In this document: one piece after another, positions 1 through 11,461 of the stretch
Position numbering within the stretch: position 1 is the first letter of the stretch
Layout of the letters: each line of letters begins with the position of its first letter
Source: Takakia lepidozioides
Taxonomy: Eukaryota > Streptophyta > Takakiopsida > Takakiales > Takakiaceae
Length of the DNA: 64,000 bases
Assembly: GCA_030704615.1 (NCBI GenBank)
Contig: CM060731.1
Location: forward strand, 75,248,756 to 75,312,755
Reading direction: 5' to 3'
Notes under the pieces: generated by a model
What the model saw: only the letters and a program-made list of their open reading frames with translations
Database searches by the model: none
What the model was told of the DNA's origin: nothing
Made by a program: the position numbers and the translations under genes

Positions 1-460
1 ATAACGGCACCGAAATTACCCCAGAGGAAGGGACGCAAGCAAAATTAGGATCCGGGTTTGCAGACTCCGAAAACGCAATGGCGACCTATAACCGTGGATA
101 GTACTGTTGCAGAAGTGCAGGATGGTTGGGTATAACGGCGCCGTAATTGGGCAGAGGAAAAGAAATAGCCGGCTGAAGGCTCGGGAGTGAAGCCAATAAC
201 GGTGCCGAAATTGGGCTCCGCCAACCAAATACCCGGCTGAAGCCTCCGGAGTGCAGCCAATAACGGCGCCGAATTGGGCCCCGGAAACCAAATATTCGGC
301 TGAAGCCACCGGAGTGCAGCCGATAACGGCGCCGAAATTGGGGTCCGGAAACCAAATACCCGGTTGAAGGCTGGGGAGTGCAATCAATAACGGCGCCGAA
401 ATTGGGCTCCGGAGAGCAAATACCTGCCTTACGGTGAGGGAGTTTTGCAAACTGTCCTGA
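1..460. repeat. Tandem array of ~64-bp units with a palindromic GGCGCC box
   Basis: The box ATAACGGCGCCGAAATTG recurs with starts near 1, 132, 195, 260, 323 and 387, so the last five are spaced 63, 65, 63 and 64 bp apart. Between boxes the unit repeats GGCTGAAG, GGAGTGCAGCC and CCAAATA phrases with point differences. The centre TTCGGCGCCGAA is self-complementary. Open frames on the minus strand here are repetitive translations of the array and I do not regard them as genes. Two isolated boxes lie at about 1616 and 1752, and a larger array of the same box family lies at 42.9-44.4 kb. Confidence 0.8.
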
Positions 461-622
461 AACTGGTGCGGATTTGTCTAATAAAAACACACATGTCGGA
501 GGAAATAGAAGTTTTGCCGCATACGACATTGATAGTGCAGCAATGATATATCCCTCTTCCGCCGGCCTCGCTCTCATTTTGCTCTTCACTCTTCTCTGTT
601 ATGTCCATCTCCTCCCTGCTCT

Positions 623-1168
623 GTGTTCTTGCTGTGTCGTGAGGCCATGTCGTGCCCGAATCACATCTATCGACGCCAAACGGGAGTCATTGTCCGAAAA
701 ACAGACGACATCATTGTCTTCCTAGATGTTTACAGGGACGATCCTCGACTTGTACAACTGAGAGCAATGGAGTTTCTTCCAGGATTGCACGATTCTCCTG
801 GACCCCGGCTGGGGAGCAGGTGGTTCCTGCGCATCATGGACCTGGACTTTCCGCTTGAGTGGGAGCCGAACAGATCACGCACAGCGTTGCTGTATCGCTG
901 GAACTGTTGCGAGTGGACGTATGATGAGTGCATATGTGAAAACTTCACGCGTGGACGGACTAGCTCAGAAAGTGGGGACATTCTCTTCAGTTATGAGGAT
1001 GAGGAGGAGGGGAACACAGGGCCCACTGTGAAAATGTCCTTCTACAAAGGGGGCGCTATCGATAAACACGACATCCTCGTTAGTTTCAACCGGGCGACAG
1101 AAACCGCTGACATTTTGTTCAAATATCGGCACCCGGTCACTCAGGAGATCCTTGAGAGGCCAGTTTGA
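623..1168 (+). CDS. Unrecognised ORF, 181 aa
   Basis: An open frame of 181 codons, with an internal Met at the phrase MSCPNHIYRR as an alternative start. Composition looks like real coding sequence (mixed, Trp/Cys/Arg-rich, with an acidic EDEEEG patch) rather than a repeat translation. No catalytic motif, signal peptide or membrane segment is visible. It lies between the 64-bp tandem array and the 3' side of a Mutator-like pseudogene, so it may be a transposon passenger or a host gene fragment. I cannot assign a function. Confidence 0.35.
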   Translation: MFLLCREAMSCPNHIYRRQTGVIVRKTDDIIVFLDVYRDDPRLVQLRAMEFLPGLHDSPGPRLGSRWFLRIMDLDFPLEWEPNRSRTALLYRWNCCEWTYDECICENFTRGRTSSESGDILFSYEDEEEGNTGPTVKMSFYKGGAIDKHDILVSFNRATETADILFKYRHPVTQEILERPV

Positions 1169-1922
1169 GTTCCTTCTTCTTGGGCGAGGGGACCATAGGT
1201 CTTGCATGCTAGAGTAGACATGTTTCGACTCACCGACACTCATAGCACATACATTTTGCTTTAGAAATCAAGTAGCTTCCCTGTGCCATATGGGGAATAT
1301 ACATGCTTGGATAATCTTCTGTTAAGGTTTTTTGCAATTCACTGCCAGTATGCTGGGACGTGTCCTTTGTCGTATGGATTGCTGTGTGCACAAGGTGCAG
1401 TATGCAAATGCTGGAATGTGCAATAGGACCCTTCCCACTGGGACACAAAACTAGCAATCTTGTAAAGGCATCACATTTGCAGAACACTGACAATGTATTG
1501 GTAGCAAATCGGAGTTTTCTCATAAAGGTGGACGAAAACGCCAGGATGGGCTGCGACATCACCACAAATTGAATAAAGAGTAGTAACAAGGAAGCACTAT
1601 GCAGTATACAGACCAATAACGGCACTGAAATAGGCCACAATGCCCGTGTATCTCTACACAATGTATGCTTTCCTCGGATCAATTTATAGACATAATCAAA
1701 ATAAAAAAAGCATGCCCATGCCATTCACGGCCAAAAACCACATTCTCATGTATTGCGGCACCGAAATGCACCTGGAGCCATGGCGGTGCGGCACCACCAA
1801 GTGTATAATTAGGGTGCAAGAAGATGAATGTGATATAATTGTCACTTTCTCCTTCCCGAATGTGGAATGTCAAGCAGTCCAACTTGTATCCTGCCGTAGG
1901 GCCTTGTGCAGCTCGTTGAAGC
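1169..1922. other. No gene seen; isolated palindromic-box copies
   Basis: I see no convincing coding region here. Single degenerate copies of the GGCRCCGAAA box occur at about 1616 and 1752, next to the end of the Mutator-like element. They could be remnants of its terminal sequence or of the neighbouring array. I found no matching inverted copy beyond 5.6 kb. Confidence 0.5.
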
Positions 1923-4900
1923 TCAGTGTTGGAGCATGGATAAAGACGTCCACGCGGATATGCAACTCATGCCCTTCAGAAAAATGTAATAAAGGTGTTT
2001 GCAGGGGACGTATGCTGCATTCTTCGATTCCATAACAAGGAAGTCCTCACAGTTGCAAGCTGGGTACTGAGAAACCGTGATTGTATACATGACACTGCGC
2101 GCAGTAGACCCGGCTGTTGACAACTGAAATATGCACCCCATCCCGGGGTGAGGAACATCCTTGCAACCTTGCACTATGCAAGGCATTGCAAGAGCGTTGG
2201 CCATCCTGGTGTCGTTGGCCTTTGTTGGTGGCCGCCGTCTTTTCAATTTCCCCCACCGATGGGTGGGCCAAGCTGCGGGGTCACCCACCGGTATATGGGG
2301 GCGAAGAACTTCTCGTGGGAGGAGGATGACGACTGGGAATTGGATTTCATGGAATGTCTGTCCTCTCCACCAGTCAAAACCCTGCACTTCCTAAAGCGTC
2401 TACCTCCTCCAGGGTAAGATCTGTACCAATTGTCACAGACCAGACTGCTGGTGGTTCAGGCATGCCTTGTACACCATACTTGGGCTTGCCAAACACACAC
2501 GACATGATGTCATGCCTGCAGAACCAAAACTCTTTCAGTGTGGCCTCCACAAACTTTGCGCACAGAAATCTCCCTGTGAAGCAAGGGGCAGGCACACCGC
2601 CCTGCGGGCTCCTCCGAATCATCTCATCGCATCTCTGGTTGGTGTCGACACGAACAACACAACATTTGCCACGAAATGACGGACGGGTCCGTGCAATTCT
2701 CCACTGCGAGGCCGACACATCTCACTCCACGATTGGAATGCTGTATTGGGTAACGATAATAGGAGCAACATGCTCATCCTCGGCATGTTGTCCCGAGTCT
2801 GGCAGCGATTCCATGGATGCTGCAGGAGAGGGGGTACAAGTCCCGCTGGGAGGAGGCGTGGGACACAACATCGTTGCGCCCCGAGGTTGAGTGCGGATGT
2901 TTATATCTGATCTCCATGAATCACCGTCGCCTCCGGGCATGTCCTCAATTCTTCTCTTCATGCAGACATCGCCCTCCAGGTAGTTCCCCGACTGTGTAAC
3001 GACGTTGACCTTATTGTTTCCCGCAATGCAGCAGTCCATTTTTTGGGATCGGTCGAACGATACGCCACCCTCATCAACATCTCCTGCCTGTCTGGTCCGA
3101 TACCCCATTGCTTTCCTCCCAGAAACTAGTAGTAAAGAGATTGTTGCATGATGGCCCTCACAATATCTTCTGTTGTTGCTGTCAACATGTCAACGAGATG
3201 TGCCGCAGAGGAAGCACACCAGGAAGAGTGCACCGATTTGGCCATGTTCGTCGTCGGCATATCCGTGTCATTCTCCAAGCTCATGTCCTGTTAAAGGAAA
3301 TTAGAAATGTCACTCATTGTGGAGAATGTCGAAGCACAAAACAGAACAATTGTCAAGTACAGAAATGTGTTACCTGTCTCATGTAGTCTCCAAACTGGCG
3401 GAATCTATAGTGCCACCACGCAAGCCACGTTTGCAGTTCTGGCTGATCTTTCACATCCACTGCCCCTGAAGACACCCACCAGGCACGTATGGTTGCAAAC
3501 TCGGTCTCCGCCTCGTCGATGGAATTCGCATTTTTCCACGCAAGGCACATACTGATATGATCCTGCCGGTGGCGTGATGCCACGAACCTTTTTGTATTTT
3601 GCGTCAAACTCTGCATGAAGTGAAACCCGCAAGATCTCTCCTTACCTTCCATTGGAGTCTTTGGGTCGTCCCCATATACCCTTCTTACTGCAGCCCAGTT
3701 CGCCTGGGCATTGTCAGCCATGAAGCTCCTAAAATCGGGAGGGGGCAACTTCGCTCTCGCCATTTGCTCATTAATTCCGTGCCACATATGCAACTCCGAA
3801 TCTGTGTCTTCTCCTTTCATTTCGCAGATAGCAATGGTCATCAACTTTCTGCAATGTAGGTCGTATACATGTGCCCCCATTGTCACCCAATCGTGGTTGG
3901 TAATTTGCCTGATGTGGTCGAACAAACCCAGCAATTTGAGAGGTCTCCACTGGTCATCCGCTTCACCAAATCGACACCGCTCCCCGGTCCGCACGTTGAC
4001 ATCTTAAATATGAAGCACCTGTCCGTCTCTGAGCCTTGACCAGGAAAGAAGCTGCCCTGGATGAAGTCGTAGCCGCATGTGCGCTTCACTTCCAAGATGG
4101 AGTGCATGTCTGATCATCTTCCGATTCGTTTCTTGCAGCATTGTTCCTGACATTGGGGCTGCATACATGGGAGACAGCTTCCAGCAGCTCCTTCATGTCC
4201 CCCTCGCCCAGCTTCTCTCTTGTGCTTCCGTCCTCCGACTATTCTGCCAATTGCAATTCTATGTGCGGATGCGAGCTGTATCTGCTTTGGTTTTGCTCCC
4301 GGCCTCAATCTCACCTCCTCCTTGATAATATCGTGGGCTTGTTGAAAAGCGACTCTGCAATTGCCTCTGGCGATGGGGTGGTCATGTTTTCCGATGTGAA
4401 TGCATGCTCTGGTGCACGCTGGGCCGACGGTCCCGACGTAGTACTGCTTGGCGTTGCACACTGCCATACACGTAGGGGCTGCGTTGCAATGGGCACACTT
4501 GAACGTCCCTGCAGGAACTCTACCTTGAGGCCAAAATAGGGTCGACGAATTGTCAATTCAGTCTGTCTCATTCCGGGTGCCTTTGCTCATGTAGTGGTAA
4601 CATGTGCTCGAGAAACATTTAAGTTGCCCAACACACAATACATATCTCACTCGAACTCCATCACCCAGGTTGGACGATGAAGTTTTGGTGACACACCAAG
4701 GGTGGCTGTTATGTTTTTTGTTCATTCCTGCCAGCATGCCGTCTGGGCCTGCGCTTGTCGGCACTGGAGGGAACTCGTAGATATCATTCTCATCCACAAC
4801 TTCAGGCAAAGTTTCCACAGAATGGATTGGAGTTTTGTCGTAATCAAGCCTAAGAAGGTCACTGGAGCGGGAACTCGCTGTCTTCATCCTCCGCAATATG

Positions 4901-5640
4901 TCGATTACTGAGCGGACGAAAGTTGAGTCGGAGGGTGTGTGCTCATTGTTTGCCGACATCTGAACACTCCTAGTGACGGACGACTTCGAAACATACGATG
5001 GAAGGACCATACAGTCTTCATCGTCACTGGATAAGTCGTGGACGACTGTTTCCCTGTTTTCCTCGATTTCCTTTTTCAGCTTCTCTGCTTGTGAAGAGAT
5101 ACCCACATCCTTCATTGCAGACTTCACATCTTGCACGCCAGACCCTCTTGTGGAAGGAGGATCAACCAAGTTCCAGCGTGGGAACTCCTTAGGCACGATT
5201 TCACCAATTGCATTGTACCGGATGGATTCAGAAGCTGGGAGCCGCCACTCTTTGCCCTTTCCGAAATCTGCATGCAGAATGACGGCACTTTCCAGAAAAT
5301 TTCCATAAGCATCCTTCGTCTCCTCTTCCAAAAACATCGTTCCAGGGCGGAGCCCGAACTTCACACACAAGTACTGCTCAGTGACAATCGCAAATCTTTG
5401 GTCGCAGGATATTTTAGCTTTCAGATAATCAGGATGGAAGTACACGTTTACCCAAACACGGGAGTCCATGTTGAAGACGGCAACTCTCGGTACGCTCCGC
5501 AGCGAAGTCCTGCAATGAGAAGAGTGTGTCCTACATAATACCACAATCATTTTCTGGAGGATTCTGTATCCAACAAGATGGGTGATCAGTGCACGTATGG
5601 ATGAAGGTATGTAACGTACGTTACAAATACGGACGACCAC
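1923..5640 (-). pseudogene. Mutator-like (MULE) transposase pseudogene with SWIM finger
   Basis: Read on the minus strand, consecutive fragments follow MULE order: an acidic N-terminal part (5640-4558) ending in a Cys-containing segment, a FAR1/MULE-like DNA-binding stretch with TRACIHIGKHDHPI (4467-4114), the transposase core (4107-3353) with FRSFMADNAQANWAAVRRVY and GFHFMQSL, and a C-terminal SWIM zinc finger (2387-1923) with ACNCEDF then YVPCKH, fitting CxC...CxH. MULE transposases cut and paste DNA in the nucleus using a DDE core and typically make 9-bp target duplications. The coding order is broken into at least six frames by stops and frameshifts, so the copy is inactive. Clear terminal inverted repeats were not found. 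The SWIM signature makes the family call fairly secure. Confidence 0.75.
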
Positions 5641-5979
5641 AGCAAATTCACATCGGATATTGGGTGCCTGAATTGTGATGTACCACCAGTTAGGCTACAA
5701 TAAATCAGGCCTTTGCTTGCCCCCAAACCATGGGCAAATGAGGCTTGGAGACTGATAGAAATGCACAAGAAAGCTGCCTCAAGGATTTGCAATGGGAAGA
5801 GGACCACATTGACTTGAAGTACAAGTGCTTTTCAAAAGAGGCATGATTGTCCATATTGAGGAAACCTAGGAATATTGCAAGGATGAGTTTGAGACCTGCA
5901 ACGAAGAGGGTCACAAGGAGCAGGATTCAACTGTTAACTGAACCTGCTGACTGCTTGCAATGAGACATGGTTGAGCAAT

Positions 5980-6529
5980 ATTTCCCAACACAAAAATGCA
6001 AACTACATATTCCCACATTTTTGCACAGGTGTCAACAAGGGAGCCTCTAGGGTCATACCTGGAGCAATCCCACTTTTCAACAGTCTAGTATGATCCTATT
6101 TACCCTTACCCAGGGCTCCCAGGGTGGCACACGCATCGACAGAAGTGAAATGACTTTTTGGGCATCATTCATTTACATGGGATTAGCTCATAGATCCTCC
6201 TCTCCCTACCATGCTGAATGGCCTTCAATGAGATAATATTGCTTCTTTAGAGCTACTTCAACCTTCAAGTTCCCATATTTGGCATACATGTCGGCAAGGG
6301 CAATTTCCAGAGTGATTTCTGGTGCAATTCCAGCTTTTGATGATGTTAAGTATGAAATCTTGTCCAAGGCTCCAAGACTCGCATGAGTATTGCAAAGAGA
6401 ACCATACCTTCTAACTGTCTTCCCCAGAGTTGTACCCCAGAAATTGCAGGGTGCAGAATTCTTCAGTCTTAATTCACTTACAATTTCTCTAGAGACAGCC
6501 GATGGACCTCTTGGAGTTGGGCTGAGCAT
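5980..6529 (-). pseudogene. PPR-repeat gene fragment
   Basis: Minus-strand translation shows PLS-type pentatricopeptide pieces: ITLEIALADMYAKYGNLKV at 6.2-6.4 kb, and a second degenerate repeat at about 6.0-6.18 kb with DACATLGALGKGK and SGIAPGMTLE. PPR proteins bind organellar RNA for editing, splicing or stability. The fragment has frameshifts, no E or DYW tail, no mitochondrial or plastid presequence and no start, so it is a relic. Similar fragments lie at 26.9-28.1 kb. Confidence 0.65.
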
Positions 6530-7630
6530 TCAGAAATGATGTCTATATCCATAGTGTACAGCATGTGTAGCCCATTGACTTTCTCAAATATCGACTACCA
6601 ACCCATACTCAGGTAAAACCCTACTTGGCTGCCTCCAATGACAAAACACTGCATAATAGAATTATGGCTTAGCTGAACAAAGGATTACTGTGTGAGAGAA
6701 CTTGCTAAAGGATGTTGGCGGTAACCCAGAACTTGGTGCTCAGTCACCTCCAACATTGTATGCTCCAAAACACTCATGAAGCCTCTGAAACTCCATAAAA
6801 TCCTGCTCCCTCTCATATATCCCTTGCTCATTGTGACTCTTTCTCTACATCTGCCTATCCATCTAAAGGTGTGTGAAGGCTTCTGTGTTAGGCCTAACCA
6901 GCACCAGCTCCTAGTCCTATGTAAAGCACATGCAAAACAAATGACATTCTTCCCCTCTCCATTTGGGATACTCGATGAGGCGACTGAGAAAACAAGTGAC
7001 AGAAGCGAGGCCTACACGCTTGATGCACTTAGCACATCTTCAAATTGCGACTTAATCAGTGGAGAAGTGCCAGAGTAACCTTTATTTCCTTGTTGACAAG
7101 CTGCTGTAACCTTCATCTGATTTGACAGCATAAGCCAAATCTCTGCAAGCAACTCGAGCATAATTGTAAGCAACAAAAATGAGGAATGCCTTATGACTCT
7201 TCAACCGTCTCCTGACACTGAGTTGCAACCATCCTCAAATTAAATTCGTGAGCATATTCCTAAACCTAAGACTTGCCAGATCTTCAAATCTCCACCCTAC
7301 AAATGCCTTCACGAAGTTTTCAGAGCATAAGGACTTGGAAGGAACAATGCGTTTCCACTGCCCATTCTCCTGCCTTTTTCCCTCTTCTCTTAATTAACGA
7401 GCTGACCTAGTCTCGAATACTGCAATTCTTCTCCATCATCCCCCGATCCATCTCTTCTCCTTTAAATGAAGTTAGACAGCGCAGAAAAGGCCCAGGTCCT
7501 CACAGAACGAGGCAAATTGTAGGTATCAAAAGATGCTCCAGCTCTAGTTTCTCCATAAACATCACCTGACAGAGGCCACCAGCTAAACAACCATCAGCCT
7601 TCCCCTCATATCAGAGACAAAAGCACAGAT
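6530..7630. other. No supported gene
   Basis: An ORF at 6776-7078 (100 aa, hydrophobic N-terminus) is open, but it has no recognisable motif and lies next to PPR debris, so I do not call it. The right part should contain the 3' untranslated region of the ESSS-like gene. Confidence 0.4.
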
Positions 7631-7942
7631 CTACTCTTCTGCGGCCAGACGCGCCAGGGCCTCCTTCCGCGCCCAGGTCTCGATGCGTGTGTCCGGCTTG
7701 GCCGAAAGCCCTACCGTGAGCAGAATGGTGGTAATAATCCCAGTTGCATAGTAGGGCAATTCCCAGTCTTCCCATTTCCGCTTCTGTCCCCTTGGAGGTG
7801 GGCTCTCGGCGAAAAGATATCCAGAGGGGTCGTTTTTCCCGGGCCCCCACCAGCTGCCTCCATCACTGTGACCCCCTCTCAACCTCTTAGTCTGGAGAAC
7901 TCGCTGCACAGTCCCCCTTGCTGCTCCCCACGCCATCACCAT
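7631..7942 (-). CDS. Complex I ESSS (NDUFB11)-like subunit
   Basis: Single-exon frame of 103 aa from the Met at 7942. The open frame extends further upstream but that part is low-complexity. The protein has a basic, presequence-like N-terminus (AWGAARGTVQRVLQTKRLRGG), then GSWWGPGKNDPSGYLF, then RKWEDWELPYYATGIITTIL leading into one membrane helix (ATGIITTILLTVGL), and a short charged tail KPDTRIETWARKEALARL. This matches my recollection of plant ESSS, an accessory single-span subunit of mitochondrial NADH:ubiquinone oxidoreductase that sits in the membrane arm. Length and topology fit. A tail-anchored protein of another complex is the alternative. It is read away from the downstream Cys-rich gene. 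Confidence 0.65.
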   Translation of the reverse strand: MVMAWGAARGTVQRVLQTKRLRGGHSDGGSWWGPGKNDPSGYLFAESPPPRGQKRKWEDWELPYYATGIITTILLTVGLSAKPDTRIETWARKEALARLAAEE

Positions 7943-8547
7943 CGCGCCCCTCCTTGTTGCCCTCTCTCTCTTCCTTCCCCTTCTGTGTGCGTTTCTACCT
8001 TTCTTCTTTCTCTGGAGAACAGAGACAAAGAGAGAGGTGAATATACTCTTATGGATGAAAGATGCCGAGGAGATCCAGGAATAGTAAAGGAACAAAACAG
8101 TAGTGGATGGATTGCCGGCGAAATCTGCTGTTATATCATGGCCGAGGAAGAGAGACAACCTGTGAAGACTAGGGAGTGAGAGGTGATGATGGGTCGAATA
8201 CACCTTGTGTTTAGACGTTTAGACAAAGCAGGTGAGAGTGATGAATAGCTTTGTAAGGAAAGCAGGTACTTAATCATACTAAGACTGTAACGATCCTCCT
8301 GCGTACTTGTAACAATGATGCTGCTCCTTCCTCCACAGCCATCAATACTGAGCTTGTAACGTCAAACAAGACTCTGGGGTGCTGGCAATGGGCCAAGCCA
8401 CCATCTCCGAGTCTGATACACAGCTTCGGCGATTCGGCGTGAAGAATGTGGGGGATTGCTGGGTATATGAAGGCCTTTCTCCCCCGCTCTCTCTCTCAGA
8501 GTTGCCAAGTTATCATAACCCACAACACCTACTGTGGGTGGAGCAGG

Positions 8548-8991
8548 ATGCAGAGGTCCACCAGAATGCATGCCGCAGTGTGGTTGACACTGTGGGTGGT
8601 TTTCGCAATGGCAGTGACCAGCTTCAGATCTATCAATGCAGCAGAGAAGCGATGTGTGTGTCAATGGGATCAGTCTGTGAGCATTTGCCTGAGTGATTCT
8701 GCCAGCAGCTGTCCTGAAGGCTACCAACCAGAATGTGTGCGTCTCTCTCGACACAAGCCCGCTGGGAACGTCTGCCGTAAGCATCTGAAACAATACACCA
8801 TGGATCAGTCCATACAATTTACTGCAAATCTCTTAAGATCCCTTGATGCAATGCAACATGTTCTTCCTCTCCAACACCATCACAGTCCCAGCACTCTAGA
8901 GTCCTTTTGTCGAATGTTGGGTGCAGATGAACTAAACTCTGCCTCTTTGATGTCTTGTGCCACAGATTGTGTGTGTGTGCAAGGGGACTGA
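8548..8991 (+). CDS. Small secreted cysteine-rich protein
   Basis: 147 aa from the Met at 8548 (a second Met at 8566 gives 141 aa and a cleaner signal peptide). The N-terminus AVWLTLWVVFAMAVTSFRSI is a strong signal peptide, followed by a cysteine-rich mature part with CVCQW, CPEGYQPEC, VCRKHLK, SFCRM and SCATDCVCVQ, about ten cysteines in total, which suggests several disulfides. It is probably secreted to the apoplast. I cannot place it in a named family such as LTP or GASA because their cysteine spacings do not fit. No intron is needed. Confidence 0.5.
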   Translation: MQRSTRMHAAVWLTLWVVFAMAVTSFRSINAAEKRCVCQWDQSVSICLSDSASSCPEGYQPECVRLSRHKPAGNVCRKHLKQYTMDQSIQFTANLLRSLDAMQHVLPLQHHHSPSTLESFCRMLGADELNSASLMSCATDCVCVQGD

Positions 8992-9517
8992 ATGCCATCT
9001 CCAGCAACCCAGCATCACAGTGTAGACCGGTTAGGAAGGATGACTAAATCCTTCTGTATTTGATTGTTCATGACTTGGATGGAACTGGAGGATCCAATAG
9101 CATTTTTGTCTGGAGGCGATGTTGTTCATTGTGTATCAAGTGAATGGCTGAGATTCTTCGCCCGGCATTGACCATATTTCTCCTACAGATGAGATTGATA
9201 CAAAAGGCCATAATCAATTTAATGTCATAATTTGTTATAACTACCCACCTGTGTATGTTTCCCTTATTGCTTTCAACATCTTCCTCAACCTCTTCAACTC
9301 CTAACCTCTCCAAACATTGTGCCATACTCTTTAAGAGCAGAGGCCTCAAGGCTACGGCAAACAGCGTCTCATGAGTACATTCTTTAAGAGCAGAGAAGCG
9401 CCCATCCCTGTATTTCTGTCTCCCAGATACACATTCAAGAAGCTGGAAGCAAACAGAAATAATTAGTAGCAGCTATAAGAGAGTGCCAGCGAAATACAGT
9501 AAAGCGAGAGGATCGGC
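8992..9517. other. Intergenic region with a dispersed short repeat
   Basis: Upstream region of the MORN gene. At about 9345-9395 it carries the phrase AAGGCTACGGCAAACAGCG followed by TCATGAGTACATTC, which recurs in altered form at about 10.52, 11.94-12.05 and, inverted, 33.81 kb. No coding region seen. Confidence 0.5.
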
Positions 9518-11461
9518 ATGTCTGATGAAGAAGATGGGGAGGAAGGAGAGGAGGGTGAGGAGGGAGAACAATCAGTAAGCCTACAATTTTCCTCCCTTCT
9601 TGCAAACTCATTTGTCACCATTAAAAGGAGGTTACAGTATCGGATGTCCCATGCTGAATTGAGTCCATCTCAGTGCTCTCAAAGAATAACATAGCCAAGG
9701 AAAAAGACCTAAATCAATCTACAACCTTCATCTCCAGCAGCTTAAACAAGAGCCAATCAAGAAAATAATGCACTCTTAGAGGATAACATCAAGGAGCCCA
9801 GTTATGGATAAACTAGAATAAACCCAGGTGGTAACCATGTTAGATGAACACAAGGCCAGTGTCATGTCTACCCTCCCCAGACCTTCAACACTCGGTACGC
9901 ATTCATGCATGAGGAGGCAGGCAGCCTAACCTTCATCAAGACAAAGATTTTGACTGTAGTCCAAGCGGGCAGGCATAGATGTAGATATTATCTACATAAG
10001 TTTGAGCAAGAGACCCAGGACTCACCCTTGAAAACTCCCAGATTCACTACCGTACTCATTAAACCTTGACTGCCGTTGCATTTGCAACCACAGGAATTTA
10101 AGTGGTCGGGACAACTGCTCGACTACGTGCCAGTGGGGATAGGGAAAGCAACCTACCCAAATGGAGACAGCTATGGAGGACTATATGACGATGGGAAACG
10201 GAATGGAAAAGGAAAATACACGTACAGTCATGGAGGAGTGTATGAGGGGCAGTACTCTCAAAATCAGAAGACTGGGTATGGCATCATGAAGTATCCTGAC
10301 AAGAGCAGTTATGAAGGTACTTTGCATCGCTTTTCTTCTTGGGCCTGAATTACAAGGTTATAAGATGTAAAATTGACAATATGGTTAAGTGATAATCCAA
10401 AAGACCGGGGTAAAGGATACTTCAACAAACAAGTCCTACCACTAAGCTCCTCAATGGTAGTAGGCACCAGTCTGCTCTCCTCCTTTCCAGTATCTTTTGC
10501 TGCTTCGTTGATCAAAGGCCACAAGGCTACAGCAGAAAAATCCAATGAGTACATCTTTCTTGGTCTATGCTTGCTAGTAATCCTTCCCAACTTCTCATCT
10601 AAGTAGAGAGGTAAGAACCAGGTAGACGAACAGAAGAAACAGATAGAAAGAGAAAACTTAGGGTGTTGGGGGGTCTATAGGGGCATGGTTACAGGATAAA
10701 AAACATGGAGGAGGACAGTACTTGTATCAAAATGGAGACATTTACAAGGGTGAATGGAAAGGTGACGTGCGACATGGTGTTGGCACTTACTTCTTCAAAA
10801 TCAGCATGAGTCAAGTAGAGTCTCCCCCTAATGAGACAAAATTGTCATGGATGTTCTTCCATTTAACCAGCATAGAGGGAGAGGGAAGAGAGAAGAGAAC
10901 GTACTCATTCAGTGATCCCGCATTCATTGCCTTCCCATCAGGACCTGCAAGGCAATAATCTTTCTCAAGCTGCTTTTGGGGTTTCCATTGACCAGTACAC
11001 TGACAGAGGGGGGGAGAAAACCACTGTAATGCTCAGAGGCTGTTCCAACTCGAGATACTAGTCAATACTACATGATTGTCAGATCTCCATTACCAAATCC
11101 CTCGATCACAGCCTCCTTCCCAGACACAGTTTAGTAAAACTTCTCCCATGCTATGCAGTTCATTGGTGATTGGATTCAAGGACAATTCATCTCCGGTCAG
11201 TGGATATTTCGAAATGGTGATATCTACCAAGGGCCATTTGCCAATAATAAGCCGGAGGGAAAAGGCAAGTACATCTTTGCAGCATCTAAGACCACATTGT
11301 ATGGCAAGTTTGCGGATCAGAAATGGATTGGTGGAGCTTGGACAGCCACTCCTGCTGCACAGCTGACTACAGCTGCCCAGAAAGCTGCACCTGCGACCTT
11401 TGCCCCAGATATGCCCCGTGCTAATCAGCCGGCATTTGTCATTCCAATGAGATTCAGTTAG
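9518..11461 (+). CDS. MORN-repeat protein, radial-spoke-head-1-like
   Basis: Four exons: 9518-9574, 10094-10316, 10681-10814 and 11159-11461. All have GT-AG borders and phases that join to 238 codons plus stop. The first exon encodes an acidic MSDEEDGEEGEEGEEGEQS leader. MORN units follow: YPNGDSYGGLYDDGKRNGKG, YSHGGVYEGQYSQNQKTGYG, YPDKSSYEG, YQNGDIYKGEWKGDVRHGVG, RNGDIYQGPFANNKPEGKG. The C-terminus is Ala/Pro-rich (PAAQLTTAAQKAAPATF). MORN repeats form beta-hairpin sheets that scaffold at membranes or in axonemes. The acidic start and the non-kinase architecture resemble radial spoke head protein 1 of motile cilia, which in plants would act in sperm flagella. PIP5K N-terminal MORN domains are excluded because no kinase follows. 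The exon model is my inference from splice sites and frame. Confidence 0.75.

Noticed and set aside
16-589. Overlapping minus-strand ORFs of 112-167 codons
   Set aside because: They are translations of the 64-bp tandem repeat (repeating FGAVIGCTP-like words), not genes.
1230-1724. 164-codon minus-strand ORF
   Set aside because: No motif, low-quality composition, lies in transposon flank.
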